Part shown: in pieces, positions 49,901-60,828 of the stretch
Position numbering within the stretch: the stretch's first letter is position 1
Layout of the letters: each line of letters begins with the position of its first letter
From: Allium sativum
Taxonomy: Eukaryota; Streptophyta; Magnoliopsida; Asparagales; Amaryllidaceae
Direction: 5' to 3'
NCBI GenBank assembly: GCA_030737875.1
Contig: JASFAX010000020.1
Location: 31,572,688-31,636,687, forward strand
DNA: 64,000 nt
The notes under the pieces: model-generated
Told to the model about the DNA's origin: nothing
What the model saw: only the letters and a program-made list of their open reading frames with translations
Databases searched by the model: none
Made by a program: the position numbers and the translations under genes

Positions 49901-52900
49901 TAAAATAAATAGTAAATTCCCTTTTTAAAATCTTATTAAAATTTAAACAAATATTAATTAAACTATTTTATTAGATTAATTTAAACAAATTAATTAAATA
50001 ACCAATCTCGGTTAAAGCGGTTGACTTAGTCAACCCAAACACAATTAATTCATTAATCGATTGCAATTATTTCCCATTTTAAATTAATTAATAATATAAT
50101 TTATTCAAGTAATTTCATTTAATTGTTTCTTAAAAACAGTTATCCAATTCTTAACCGTTAGGTAAATTTTCTATTCTCTTGCTTATAATTCTGATAATTA
50201 TCCGAATTTGTTTTATAAAATCATTTAATAATTATCTATAACTTAATTAATAAATATTTATTTTCATTAATAAACTTCTATTCGAAATAATAGATTTAAA
50301 AATCTATTTTAGTTATAAAATAAATTTTATAACTTCATTTCTATCGATTCACCTTACTCAACCAATATTACCCATTGGTTAGGCCAAAACAGATGTTGAG
50401 TCCCAGGTCAATGATCAACAATAAAATCAATCATCCAATCAGAACATTTAGTATGATGATAATATAAAAATCAATAACATCTAATATATTTGAGGAATCC
50501 TGTTGGATTTTTCCAACCTGTTCTTCCCTGCATTAAAATAGATTGTCTCACATAAATTCAATTTAATCGATAGTTTCTGTAACATTAAATAACGGCTGTT
50601 TAACATCACCTAACTAACAAAAAATTCTAACAATTAAACAATTTTATTTAATAAACTTGACCAACAAGGTAAATTACATTCATTGGGTCCAATCGTTGAA
50701 ATAACGATTTGATTTTCATGGAAATTAAACAATGTGTAATTTCATTGATTTAATCAATATATGAATGTATAATCAATAGTCAATCAATAACAACCAGAGC
50801 ACACACAAAAAAAACCGACTTATATAAAATATAATTGGGAAGAACCGAGTGAATTTAACTCACCTTGGTTTCCATTGTCGCTAAGGCGGTTTGGTTCCCG
50901 TTTCAATTAAATTAAACCATTATTTAATTTAACAAAAATCTCCAGCAGTCTCCGTTTTGTCCAGAATAAATTCCAAAACATAGAGTTTGGAAATTCAATC
51001 CCAATGCGATTGGTTTGGTTAAATTTTGTTTATCCAAATAAAATTCATTCGCGTTTCAATATAGGATTTTATTTAAACTAGTTAACCATTAATTAAAATT
51101 TCATTAAACTAATTACTTTGACTTGGGCTAACCAGGCTAGTTAGCTTATGATTAAAGGATATAGGCTGCCTAATTTGCTTCCAAATTTATACGGTCGACT
51201 TTAATTATATCATATTCAAAAAAAGGGGGACGACCTAAAACTCCACTATTTTTGACTGTTTCCCCCACCGCCACCTCCGTCTCTATATTTTCAAATTCCC
51301 AACATTTTTGCTCGGTCTTCATTCACTTCTGTTCAGGCATATAAAGAGATACACGGCTTGGTATACTACTTAAATTATTAAATAATAAGTTTTCCTTAAT
51401 TATATAATTAACTATATTAATTTGTCGTTTAGTGTTAAACAAATAACTATGTTAAGTCCTACAGCCGACAGTTTTCCTTCCTGCGCAAACTGCTTCTCAC
51501 ATTCTGCCCACGAGACCCCAAAACGCCTGCAAAAGTCCACGATTTGCATTAATATATTTATAATCACTTAATTATACAATTATAAATAGTAATAATGGTT
51601 TGATTTTACTCAGTCCAAAAGCTTCTGCTCACGTATCCATTTCGTTGTTCCTTTTCATGAGCATCAGGACCCAGAACATCACCACGCACCTAACGTTGCC
51701 TAGCTGGAGTTCATCAATGACTGGAAATCGATACACCGTGCCTCGCTCCACCTTCACACCAAACAGTTTCCCCTCCCGTCATGCGGTATGTTGGTAACTT
51801 CAACCCGAATCTCACTGACTTCGAGAACTACTGCGACCACGTCGATGCACAAAATATGATCATTACCATCCAACATGATGAGCTCGCCAAGTTGAAAACC
51901 TTTTTTGTTGGGGTTTATACGAAATGATTCACGGTTAAAAAGAAATTTAAGGAAAAGGGTTTCAACGTTTAATTCATTCGTTAGGATTAGTGGTGGCTCG
52001 AAATTTCATTGACGGCATGAATAAAGATTAAGGTTTCTGACTGTTAACGTGTATTTATATAAAAAGAGAGTGGGAAGAAAATATTATTATTTTAATAATT
52101 GAAACTTACATGTGAAGTAACCCCTCAAAATATCTACGTACGATCTCCTTTTTTTCACAAAAACGTAATACAAGCATAAAAAATATTCCGGACCCGATTG
52201 GACAGGTTTTGTTGAATTCCGTGGATGTTTGTGAAAAGTCCTTTACGAATCACAGGCAAAAAATTATGAGTTTAAATTTCCTATGATCACAAAATAAATT
52301 GTATCAACCTGAAACTTTGAAATTTTATTAGACCTTTTTCTTACGGATCCAATGAAATCTGTTACCTTAAAATCAATGTTCATTTGGCTAGTCGTTTATT
52401 CCTCCAAAGTCACCACTGTTTAAGTTGACCAAATTAATATAAACGATAAAGGCGTTTATCATTGCCATGATCAAACGGTAAGTCCGATTAACACGATAAT
52501 TGAAATCTTATAGTGACTAATTAATATGAATCCAATGACACAAGTTTCATCGCATTCCTAGACTGTTTCTTGATATGCTATTTTTATATGCCAAACAACG
52601 CTATTTTAGACATCAAAATACCCCATGTCCAAAAATAATAAAATACCAGCCTATTCTGACGCTAAACGTCGATATGAACTCACCAGAATTGTTTTCATGG
52701 CTAAGTTTGAATGTCTTCTCAAGTTGTACGCAAATACCCTTCTATTAATTTAAATTAATTTAATTACACGCTATAAAAATGACTAGGCTTTTATGGTTGT
52801 CGTGTCACATATGACATTCGTTTGTCACAAAATTTGGTACCGTATTATAATTTAAAGTTACGGTTCCAATGAAATTAATTTCATCGAAAACTGAGCCCGT

Positions 52901-53480
52901 TTGCAAAATCACGATTTTAAAGGCCTATATATAATATCGATTAAAATATTATAAAAATCGAAAATAATCTAATTAAATAATAATAAATTTTTATTATCGT
53001 AAATATCCAAACTAAATATATTTATAGCTTCAGATATAAAATGCACAACATCATTTTCGAGCAAAACGGTATCCTAATTATATTAAATTCCTTATAAATT
53101 TATTAATAAACATTATCGTTTATTAGCGAATTCCATAGCGACTATTTTAAAATTTGATTTGGACATAACTAACAATGTATAACATGAAATCTCGATTTTT
53201 CTCTTTTATATGAAAATTATAATCAACAAGATTCCAAAATTTCTTATTTCACAGAAATCCGACTTAAAACGGATTCTATATATTCAATTAAAGTTTAAAA
53301 CTCAATATTACGAGCTGCTACGCTATTTCAAGCTCGATTTATAATTATATATAAATTTAACGTTCAAACTTCATTTTAAATAAACGGATTCAATATTAAA
53401 GTTCATTAATATTCCAAATATAATATTTAAAATAACAAATTAAATTAGATATTCGACTATCAAAAATATGGGGCATCACA
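46931..53480 (-). repeat. Element 3, 3' LTR (about 6.55 kb)
   Basis: On the minus strand it opens TGTGATGCCCC at 53480, directly after a polypurine tract. Its other end lies near 46931 by alignment with the LTR stump at 54718; the terminal bases there are diverged. It is strongly AT-rich. A 48-codon plus-strand frame (51781-51927) and shorter frames have no recognised family. A strong donor-like site lies at 50863. It is older than elements 1 and 2: compared with 54718-55519 it differs by roughly one base in ten. Confidence 0.75.
50863..50875 (-). other. donor-like splice site after a short ATG leader (element 3 LTR)
   Basis: The minus strand reads ATGGAAACCAAG then GTGAGT, matching the AAG/GTGAGT donor consensus. 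Without splicing the frame ends two codons later (TAA). It suggests a spliced transcript from this LTR but is a short signal and could be chance. Confidence 0.25.
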
Positions 53481-54556
53481 TACTAACCCCTTTAAAAGAA
53501 TTTCGTCCTCGAAATTACTAATGTAAGAAAATGTCACAAACTGGTAGATTCTAAAAATCCAATTTATTATAATTCTAAAACCAACTTATTATTGTTATTA
53601 GAAGTTTCAAAAATATCAAAAATTTTCTTAACACTTCAAATTTCTGGAAAAATTAGGCAGAATTTAGCCTGTACAGAGTGACTTCTGCGATATCGCAGGA
53701 ACAAGTAATGTATATACATCGACTAATATGGTCGAAAAACAAAATTTAGAATCCAAAAATTATATTTTCACATAGGCGTACCATTTACAAGTGCTATTGA
53801 GCATACTTGCTCAATTTTCGTGCAATCTAGCCAATCAATATCAATTCTCATAGCCTTCTAGCATCTGTACTTACTCAGATTATCACTTAAGTAATAATTA
53901 CATAAAATTCTTAACTAATACTTCATTAATCAACAAATTAATGACACTAATTCTCAAAATCAAGTATGAACATTTATTCATTTGCAAATGCAAGGTTAAA
54001 TCATTCATCTTTAATTCACATGTGGTTTCATTCCAATTAAAATACCGGAATTCATTTCTTAGCTTTCAATTCATTAAACTCTTAATAAGTAGTTAAATAA
54101 TTCTATTCAAACAATCTATCAAACAATCAACAACCAATACACAACCAAGTCAATTAATCCATTGATTTTACATTCAATATTAATATTACTTTAATTTAAC
54201 ATATCTGATCATCAATTGATTTTTATTTAACTATCATCTATTGAATTTCTTCATTTCAAATCAATTTAATTTGATTTCAAAACCATTTCTTAATTAAATT
54301 TCACTTAAACATGTTAAGTCCCACTCCAAAAAATTTAATTTAATTTGGATTCCATTTAAATCAATCAAACACACAATATCTCAATAATTTGATAAAATTA
54401 TTTCTTTTCCATACAAAAATATATTTTGGGTAAAATTATTTCATTTACCCTCTTTACAAAACAATATTGTGTCCATTACCAGTTCAATGCTTCTCAACAC
54501 TTGAACCAATCTAATAACACAATACAAAACATTTATGCATAAAATTTACAAACACG

Positions 54557-54561
<5 letters not shown>

Positions 54562-54632
<71 letters not shown>
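54562..54632. repeat. (TA)n/(CA)n microsatellite
   Basis: TA units followed by CACACA and again TATATA. Confidence 0.95.
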
Positions 54633-54704
54633 CAAACTCAACTCAATCTACGATATTACTAACGCCATATCTATCGAGTTAGATCACGGAGTACTAAACC
54701 AATA

Positions 54705-54716
54705 GCTTTGATACCA
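54705..54716 (-). other. primer binding site of element 3
   Basis: TGGTATCAAAGC on the minus strand, one change from TGGTATCAGAGC, next to the LTR terminus TGTAACGAC at 54718. Confidence 0.85.
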
Positions 54717-54717
54717 C

Positions 54718-55519
54718 TGTAACGACTTGAAAGAATTCGACGTCCGAATTCTGAAAATAATACATAAATCCCGTATTAGTTGCCAAAACTCAAGTATCGA
54801 AAACACATATAGTTATTAGAAAGAATATAAGAGGGTGAGATAAGAAAGAAATATTAGAATAAAAGAATAAGAAGAGCCAACGCAACATAGAGTCTCACAT
54901 CGCAGCGGAACAAAATATATTATATGAATAAATCTTTATTGAGATCTTTAAATAAAACTTACAATCACCAGAGTGCATCACACATCTGGACAGTTATAAT
55001 ATTATGTCCTCATATACGATCACACAACGGAATATATAATATATATCATACATTTGAACTCTTCCAGTTTATCTCTTCATAACATCCGATAACCTGAACT
55101 TGTACACTCGGTCTAACCCGAGCATTACAAACGCCGAATCAGTCCCGTGGACTAGAGTGAGAAACACACTAAGTTTGTAGGCATCACACATCTTGATTTT
55201 AATGTCAAAATCTATTCGAAAGAAAAGGATAATCGTAAGATTGTATCTATATATAAATACAGACATTTTTCACCTTACGATAACCCAAAATATTTTTGAA
55301 AACAATATTATCTTGATATTATGATAGTGTCTAAATACAAATAAATATTAATGTAGCAGAAAGCTTGCATCTCACGCTCTACATGTATGGTATACAATCA
55401 AAACCGCAGACTCTTATTGGAGAATCGATTTCTTAGCAAGTTATGTGACCACCTTCCTGACAATGTACCTCTAGAGATGAATACATTGGGGGTACAACAA
55501 GAACATATCATTACCACAG
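54718..55519 (-). repeat. Element 3, 5' LTR stump (802 bp)
   Basis: Matches the left end of the LTR at 46931 up to CATTACCACAG at 55519, apart from a deletion of about 75 bp near 55506. The remaining 5.7 kb is missing and the sequence changes abruptly into the antisense gene of the Tat-type element. Confidence 0.85.
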
Positions 55520-58500
55520 CCTCATCCCGCACCTTCTTTAAAGCCAACTCCTTCTCTTGTCTGGCTTTTCGACTGGCCAGGGGTTCTTCGTCATCATCAT
55601 CATCGTCGGCCTCTTGGGTGCCGGTGGTGTCCTCTTCGTCATCCATTTGACGACCATCCAAGTCTTTTAAAGCTTCGATAGTCTCAGCATCTTTGGATAC
55701 ATCGACACTAGGCACCGGGATGCTTCCTTCTACTGTTGTGTCCTCGACCCGCTCTGAAACATCAATACCAGCACCCGGCAGGGCGGTCTCCTTTTCCACT
55801 TCTCTCTCTTTTTTAGCACCCTTGTCGACGGGCTCGCCACCTGCATCACGAGAGACACACATTACTAATTCAATTGGTTGTTCTGCCAGACGACGACAAT
55901 TCGCAATTGCTTTAGCAAAATGCGGGGAAAAGAGAGAGATACCTTCAGCAGATGCTCCCTCTTGAGTAGTTCCGGATGGTCCAACAACCACGGGAGTTAG
56001 GCCCAAAGGGATGAGCGGATCATCAGGATGGTACTCCTCAACTTCGGAGGTTTTAGGCTTCGCGGCGGAACTGGAACCTTCGTCAATTTTGCTTTTACCT
56101 TTAGCCATGGTTCTCTCCTTCTCCATTTCCGCCAGGATTAGGCGACGACCCTCTGCCAGGTCCTCGGGCTCGTTGTCTCTTAGGATGCTCTTCATCAATT
56201 CATCCTCGTCGATCTCTTCGACACCCAGTCTATATTTTTCGCTCTCCACGATGGCATCCCATAAGTTGGCCAAAGTAACATGGTAATCCGGGATCCATGA
56301 GATGTTGCGAGTTTGAAGAACTTGGCCGAGGAAATCAAAAATCATCTCTTCAAACCCCTCAATCTCTTTCTCTCTTGCAAGGAGTTTGTTATTAGAAGCA
56401 GTGGCCATTTCAATGGCGCTCTCAACGTTCTTTTCGGCAAGAGCTGCCCGTCTCTCCGCATCCGCAACCTGGTCATTCAAAATCACCTTTTCTGCTTCTG
56501 CCAGAGCCAAACTTTCTTTTAGACTCGCTTTTTCCGCCTCCCAGGCAGCTCTCTCAGCTTCAAAATGGCCTTGCGCTGTTTTCAACTCGGCGTTGGCCAT
56601 TTTTAGATCTTCAACCTCCTTCTTTAAAGCCATTTTTTCTTGGCTATTGGAGTCCAGTTCAGAATGGAAGCGCTGTTTGGCATTCTCTAATTCAGTCTTA
56701 TAACTTTCAGCGTCCCTCCGTGCTAAAGCAAGCTGGGCCTGAGCATCTTCCAGGTCCTTCTCCAATTTTGTCCTAGCCCTCTCATTGTTTTCAAGTTTTG
56801 CTTTAGACCTATGTGCTTCTACTTCGAGTTTTCGGACGACTTCCGAAAGATTGACTGCGTGTTTTTTCATCATCTCGTATTGTCTGGCTGCGTGCTGGAT
56901 GTGCCCGATAACTTCATCATCCCAATTTTTAGGGACCGGTTCCAAGGCAGGAACAAAGACCATCCTGTCAAAGAACATTCCTGGAAATTGTTCCCGTAGC
57001 TTTTCCAGCCTACCTTGGATGTCGGGACCGTGGACGTAATCCCGTGATCCGGGGGCAGCTAACTCTGGTTGGCTGGTGGGGACAATGTCACTTCTCTCTT
57101 TCTCAGTTTCTTTGGATGAATCTCTGTCCCTATCTTTGGATTCGTGACGCCTTTTGGACGACCGACTGTGGGAAGGCGCACTCTTTGGAGGAGTCAACTC
57201 TTTTGGAAGTGTCTTTCCCCCGGTCGGAATTGTCGGATGACTCGAAGGCCTGGTAGAGGTTGATTTGGGTGGAGATCGAGGTTGCGAGGAGCTCGGCCTA
57301 TGAGGAGGACCGCGAGGGCGCTCAGTACCCGGACGAAGGCTGGGGGTGCCTTCGCGGAGAGAACGGTACGAATAAGGTTTCCTGCGAAACATCGTTCCTG
57401 CAAAAAAAAAAAAAAGAATATATTAAAACTTTGAATACCCGCAAAGTTAGAGTGCAAGGTCAGACAGTGTGTGTGAGGTGTGCATCCCATATAATTCCCC
57501 CTAACAGACCCGGGCCTGGAGACAGGCTCATCTGACCCGTTTCTCGTCCCCTTGTTGAAGCAGTCGCCTCTTCGGGAGCAGAAAAGAAAGGCTCCTCGCC
57601 GAAGTCTTTTTCTGTATATTCAATATCGGGTAGAGGGATTTTATTCAGCTCGTCAAATAACTGTTCTTTTGTCAAGTCGTCATCGCCAATAGTTTCCATT
57701 GGAGCAGAGGTAGGGATTTCCTTCGACACATCACAACGGGACTCATCCCCTCTGTATATATTCAAGTCTTCATCGTCTTGGATGACTATCGGAGAAGGAC
57801 TTTTGCGAAATTTAGTTGTTTCTACCGCTTGTGAAGTTCCCTCTCCCTCTGCTGGGGGCAAGTACTTATAGGGTTTGCCGCCGGTGCCAAGTCCAAATCT
57901 TCTGTCTAGGAGGCGATGCTTATGGAGATTGTCGTCAGTAATGCATTTTTTGATCCTTAGAAAGTCGGATCTGCTTTGTGAAAGAATGGCTAACCGATTG
58001 CTGTATAGAGGACCCTCCGTTTTCGGGAAGACATGATCTGTTCGAAACGAAGGAAAAAGCGGAAGAATATTAGTACTTAGACTCCTCGAGCGAGATATTC
58101 GATTATATGATCGAAGCTTACTTGATTTAAGCCATCTTCGTGAGCATCCGGCCTGTCTCTTGATATAAAACCAGTCTGATTTGGGGTCCCCTATATTGCT
58201 GTACCCATCGTATAAGACCTTCCTATTCGCCACCGACTCAAAGAAGGAGAAGTTTGGAGTTGCCGAAGAACGGTGCTTGAAAAGAAAGAAGAACATCAAA
58301 TCTCTAAATTTAAGTTCGGCATGTAAGATCTCCGCATATGCAATGTACAAGGTATATAACGATGCGTAGGCGTTTGGATGGAGCTGCATCGGAGCGATGC
58401 TCAGTCGTCTTAAAGTTTCGATGGCAATCGGAGGGAACGGAGGGATAGCTCCTACTAGACACATTGTTCGACTAATCGCCATATACCCTTCCGGTGCTAG

Positions 58501-58839
58501 ATGGGGTCTATCTTCGCTTCCGGGTGTCAGGACATCGTCCCAAGGAATGCCGTGTCTTAAGCAGATTCTCTTAAGTTTTATCTCGTCAAGCTTGGACGCT
58601 AAAGAATCAGAGAATTTATCTATCCCGACTGCGCCTGGGATTTCGTCCGGAGCTCGCTCGTCAGACTCGGAGTTGTTGCTGGATGAAGTACTTTCTGTCG
58701 GATCTGATTCTGTGGCTTCATACTCATATCCAGAATCTTCACCTCCCGGATTGATTGGAGGAATTTCAGGATTATATTGTTCAGGAGTCTTGGATTCCGC
58801 TTCTGCTACAGATCTTGAGGAAGAGTGATCGTTCGACAT
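55520..58839 (-). CDS. antisense spliced gene of a Tat-type gypsy element (transposon-domain plus coiled coil), 3' end lost
   Basis: ATG at 58839. Proposed exons: 58839-58122, 58037-57510, 57397-55943, 55840-55520, about 1,007 codons before the junction with the element 3 LTR. All three introns are phase 1: 84 bp (GTAAGC, branch TACTAAT, AACAG), 112 bp (GTCTGT, T-run, GCAG) and 102 bp (GTATCT, ATGCAG). Joining them keeps one frame. The N-terminal half (LAPEGYMAI, LSIAPMQLHPNAY, FFFLFKH) resembles the plant 'putative gypsy-type transposon' domain. Next come a Ser/Pro/Arg-rich linker with SSKRRHESKDRDRD (nuclear-signal-like), a coiled coil of some 170 residues, and acidic stretches. It lies between pol side and 3' LTR, opposite to gag. 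Function unknown; extra antisense ORFs are known in Tat-clade elements. The last 40 codons of the unspliced frame come from LTR sequence. Confidence 0.7.
55841..55942 (-). other. intron 3 of the antisense gene (less certain)
   Basis: 102 bp on the minus strand from AAG/GTATCT to GATGCAG/G, phase 1, length a multiple of three. It is supported only by the boundary motifs and a shift in local composition. Confidence 0.4.
57398..57509 (-). other. intron 2 of the antisense gene
   Basis: 112 bp on the minus strand from G/GTCTGT to a long T-run and TTTTTGCAG. It contains the stop of the upstream frame; splicing joins SPGPG to TMFRRKP in frame. This is the most telling of the three, because without it the two halves are separate frames. 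Confidence 0.65.
58038..58121 (-). other. intron 1 of the antisense gene
   Basis: 84 bp on the minus strand: GTAAGC donor, perfect TACTAAT branch sequence about 30 bases before the end, pyrimidine-rich TTTTTCCTTCGTTT, acceptor AACAG. Its length is a multiple of three, so the frame stays open if it is retained. Confidence 0.6.
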
Positions 58840-59637
58840 TGCTGCTAGGACGAGAAAATATGAACAATAAGATTAACACTACCCGTCCCCCGTGTGTGCA
58901 AGTGTCGGTGTGTGTGCTTGTGTGTGTGCATTATTAAAAATAATAATAAAGCATGAAAGCAGTCAAGGTTATCAGAAGTCGTTAGTCGTCATATGCAGTC
59001 AGATCATGAGGTCATTTAGTCCAGAAAGTCCAACGTCGCGGTTCTAGCCTAACTGTTCAAAGTTTTACGGTGACAGGATATTGATTAAGGTCTGAAATTT
59101 CTTCGTATCGTTAGCTGTAGGACGGATCGCAAAGCATAGGGATTGCCCCCCCTTTCGACTCGCGGAGCATAGGAATCGCCCCCCATCGAATCGCCGGATG
59201 AAGGGATCGCCCCTTCATGAACCGTTGTGACTCCCACGATCCGTCCCTTCGTTGCCACCTCGATCTGTCGTCTCGCCACTCGCGTTCGTCTTCCATCTTT
59301 GACCACGAACCGAAACGGCCTTCTGTCTTCTTCTTCTTCCTCCTCCGTTTTCCTCCTCTCCTTTCCTTCTTCGAACTCCGAGCTCTACGTCACTTAGCCA
59401 TGGCATTTTGATGATTTCGTCAGAAAAGCACGAATTCTCATCATTTCCATTCGAGAAAGTTCGTGGAAGAGCGGCGTTCGCAAATAAGAATACTTTTAGT
59501 GGAGTTACCTTTCTAAGGATTGAAAGAATGCTTGGATTTTCGAAGGGTCAAAAGATTTGGGTTCGCTCCTGGATAATGTAGGCAAAACGATTCGGTAGAA
59601 AAGAAAGAAGAAGGAGAATGAAGGGGAGGGGGTCGGC
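58840..59637 (-). other. leader region of the antisense gene
   Basis: Between the TATA box and the ATG. It contains a GT-rich microsatellite (about 58895-58930) and repeated AATCGCCCC/GATCGCCCC phrases (59140-59215), also typical of the neighbouring LTR. Only short frames occur. It could hold an untranslated intron, but I could not pick unambiguous sites. Confidence 0.4.
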
Positions 59638-59644
59638 TTATATA
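59638..59644 (-). promoter_or_regulatory. TATA box for the antisense gene
   Basis: The minus strand reads GCCTATATAAGCC. It is a strong TATA match about 800 bp upstream of the ATG and outside the LTR, pointing to a promoter of its own facing away from the LTR. Confidence 0.55.
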
Positions 59645-59996
59645 GGCAAAGAAGGTGACCGTTTGTCTCCCCTTCTTTGTCTTATTCGGTCCACGAAGCA
59701 CCATGCAGGCCACGATCCAAAGCTGGAATCGCATAGAAGCCCACGGACCGCTTTGAAACGATGGCCCACAAAACTCAAAGCCCGACACGGCTCGAAGGAA
59801 AATACGCCCCGTTTTGCACAAAGGCCTAGGTACTCGGCACGAGGCGAGCAGATGACCAAATCGGACCGTGTCGCCCTATGGCGATCCGATTCATACATGT
59901 GTCGATTTGAACCAATGCGACTGTTGATTTACGTCCCTTCAGGAGAAGGTAAATTAGAATCTTCGAAGCATGTTCCATCATCGATAAAACATACTT

Positions 59997-60009
59997 CGAG
60001 GGGGCAAAA
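59997..60009 (+). other. polypurine tract of the Tat-type element
   Basis: CGAGGGGGCAAAA directly before the LTR start. It shows that the LTR at 60010 is the 3' LTR of the copy on its left. The stretch 59645-59996 is non-coding. Confidence 0.8.
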
Positions 60010-60749
60010 TGTTGGCTCGCTTTTTGATCAAGCCACCCAAGATCATTCGTAAAAGGAAATCAGGAAACCACAGTATCTGAGAACATGAAGGAATGGATCG
60101 CGCATCATCGTTTCGCCCGATATCGAATCGCGTATCTACGGATCGCCCCATCTCACCAGCGAACGACGTAGCTGGGCGATCCGATCCAAGCTCACATTGA
60201 TACCTCGAGCGAACCGATTCGATCCCCTGGTGCATGGCGAACCTTCTGACCTGTTCAAACGCGAGCTAGTCTTCAGCGATCCGAATCGCACGGATCTGGC
60301 GACACGTGTCCCCAACCGCCATCTGGACCAATTCTCCCCATCTGCACGATCCAATTTTCAAGCAGATCACGACACCTGTCCACAACGGCTAGTTTGACTA
60401 TTTCTTCAACGGTGGCGATGCGATCCGATGATCTCGGGATTCGTACCACGTGTCCACGATCCGCCTGACAAAATCAGCTATAAATAGCCCAGAGCTTGGC
60501 ATTTTTCGGGATCTTTTTGGCAATATTGAGTACTAAATCCGCCATTGTTGTCAAACTATTGAAATATTGATAGAAATCATTGTTGTATTAGCTTTTAAAG
60601 CATAATCAATAAGATATAAAGTGGATGTAGGCTCGTTAAGGTCGAACCACTATAAATTCTGAGTGTTCTTTTCTTTTTCCATGTACTTCATTTGAGATTC
60701 TCTACTGTTCATAACCATTTGGGTGTTAGGTCCAAATTTCGATCTAACA
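60010..60749 (+). repeat. LTR of the Tat-type gypsy element (740 bp), shared by two copies
   Basis: It starts TGTTGGCTCGC after a polypurine tract and ends GATCTAACA before a primer site. U3 has repeated GATCCG phrases and two CACGTG G-boxes (60303-60308, 60447-60452) within diverged 70-75-bp repeats. TATAAATA lies at 60479-60486. With a tract on one side and a primer site on the other, it serves as 3' LTR of the left copy and 5' LTR of the right copy. Confidence 0.85.
60479..60486 (+). promoter_or_regulatory. TATA box of the Tat-type LTR
   Basis: TATAAATA in CAGCTATAAATAGCCC, about 270 bp before the LTR end, downstream of the two G-boxes. Confidence 0.7.
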
Positions 60750-60753
60750 TTTT

Positions 60754-60770
60754 TGGTGCTTTCACTGAGA
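60754..60770 (+). other. primer binding site of the Tat-type element
   Basis: TGGTGCTTTCACTGAGA, four bases after the LTR end. This TTTGGTGCTTTCA(T/C)TGAGA phrase is typical of plant gypsy elements of this group and differs from the Met-type sites elsewhere in the window. Confidence 0.75.
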
Positions 60771-60828
60771 AACCCAGTCTTAAAGTTTCGCCATTCGCTT
60801 CTTTGAGGATTCCATCGATTAGGATATC

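Larger units (their letters stand above)
53481..54717 (-). other. Element 3 interior (1,237 bp), non-coding
   Basis: It runs from the primer site (54716-54705) to TTTCGAGGACGAAATT and the polypurine tract TTTTAAAGGGGTTAGTA (53497-53481). The GAGGACGAAAT ending is the common 3' end of plant chromovirus pol plus tract, so an ancestor with pol is implied. No coding frame is found. A (TA)n(CA)n microsatellite lies inside. Confidence 0.75.

Noticed and set aside
56011..57256. Plus-strand frames opposite the antisense gene
   Set aside because: Shadows of the minus-strand coding sequence, without domain signatures.
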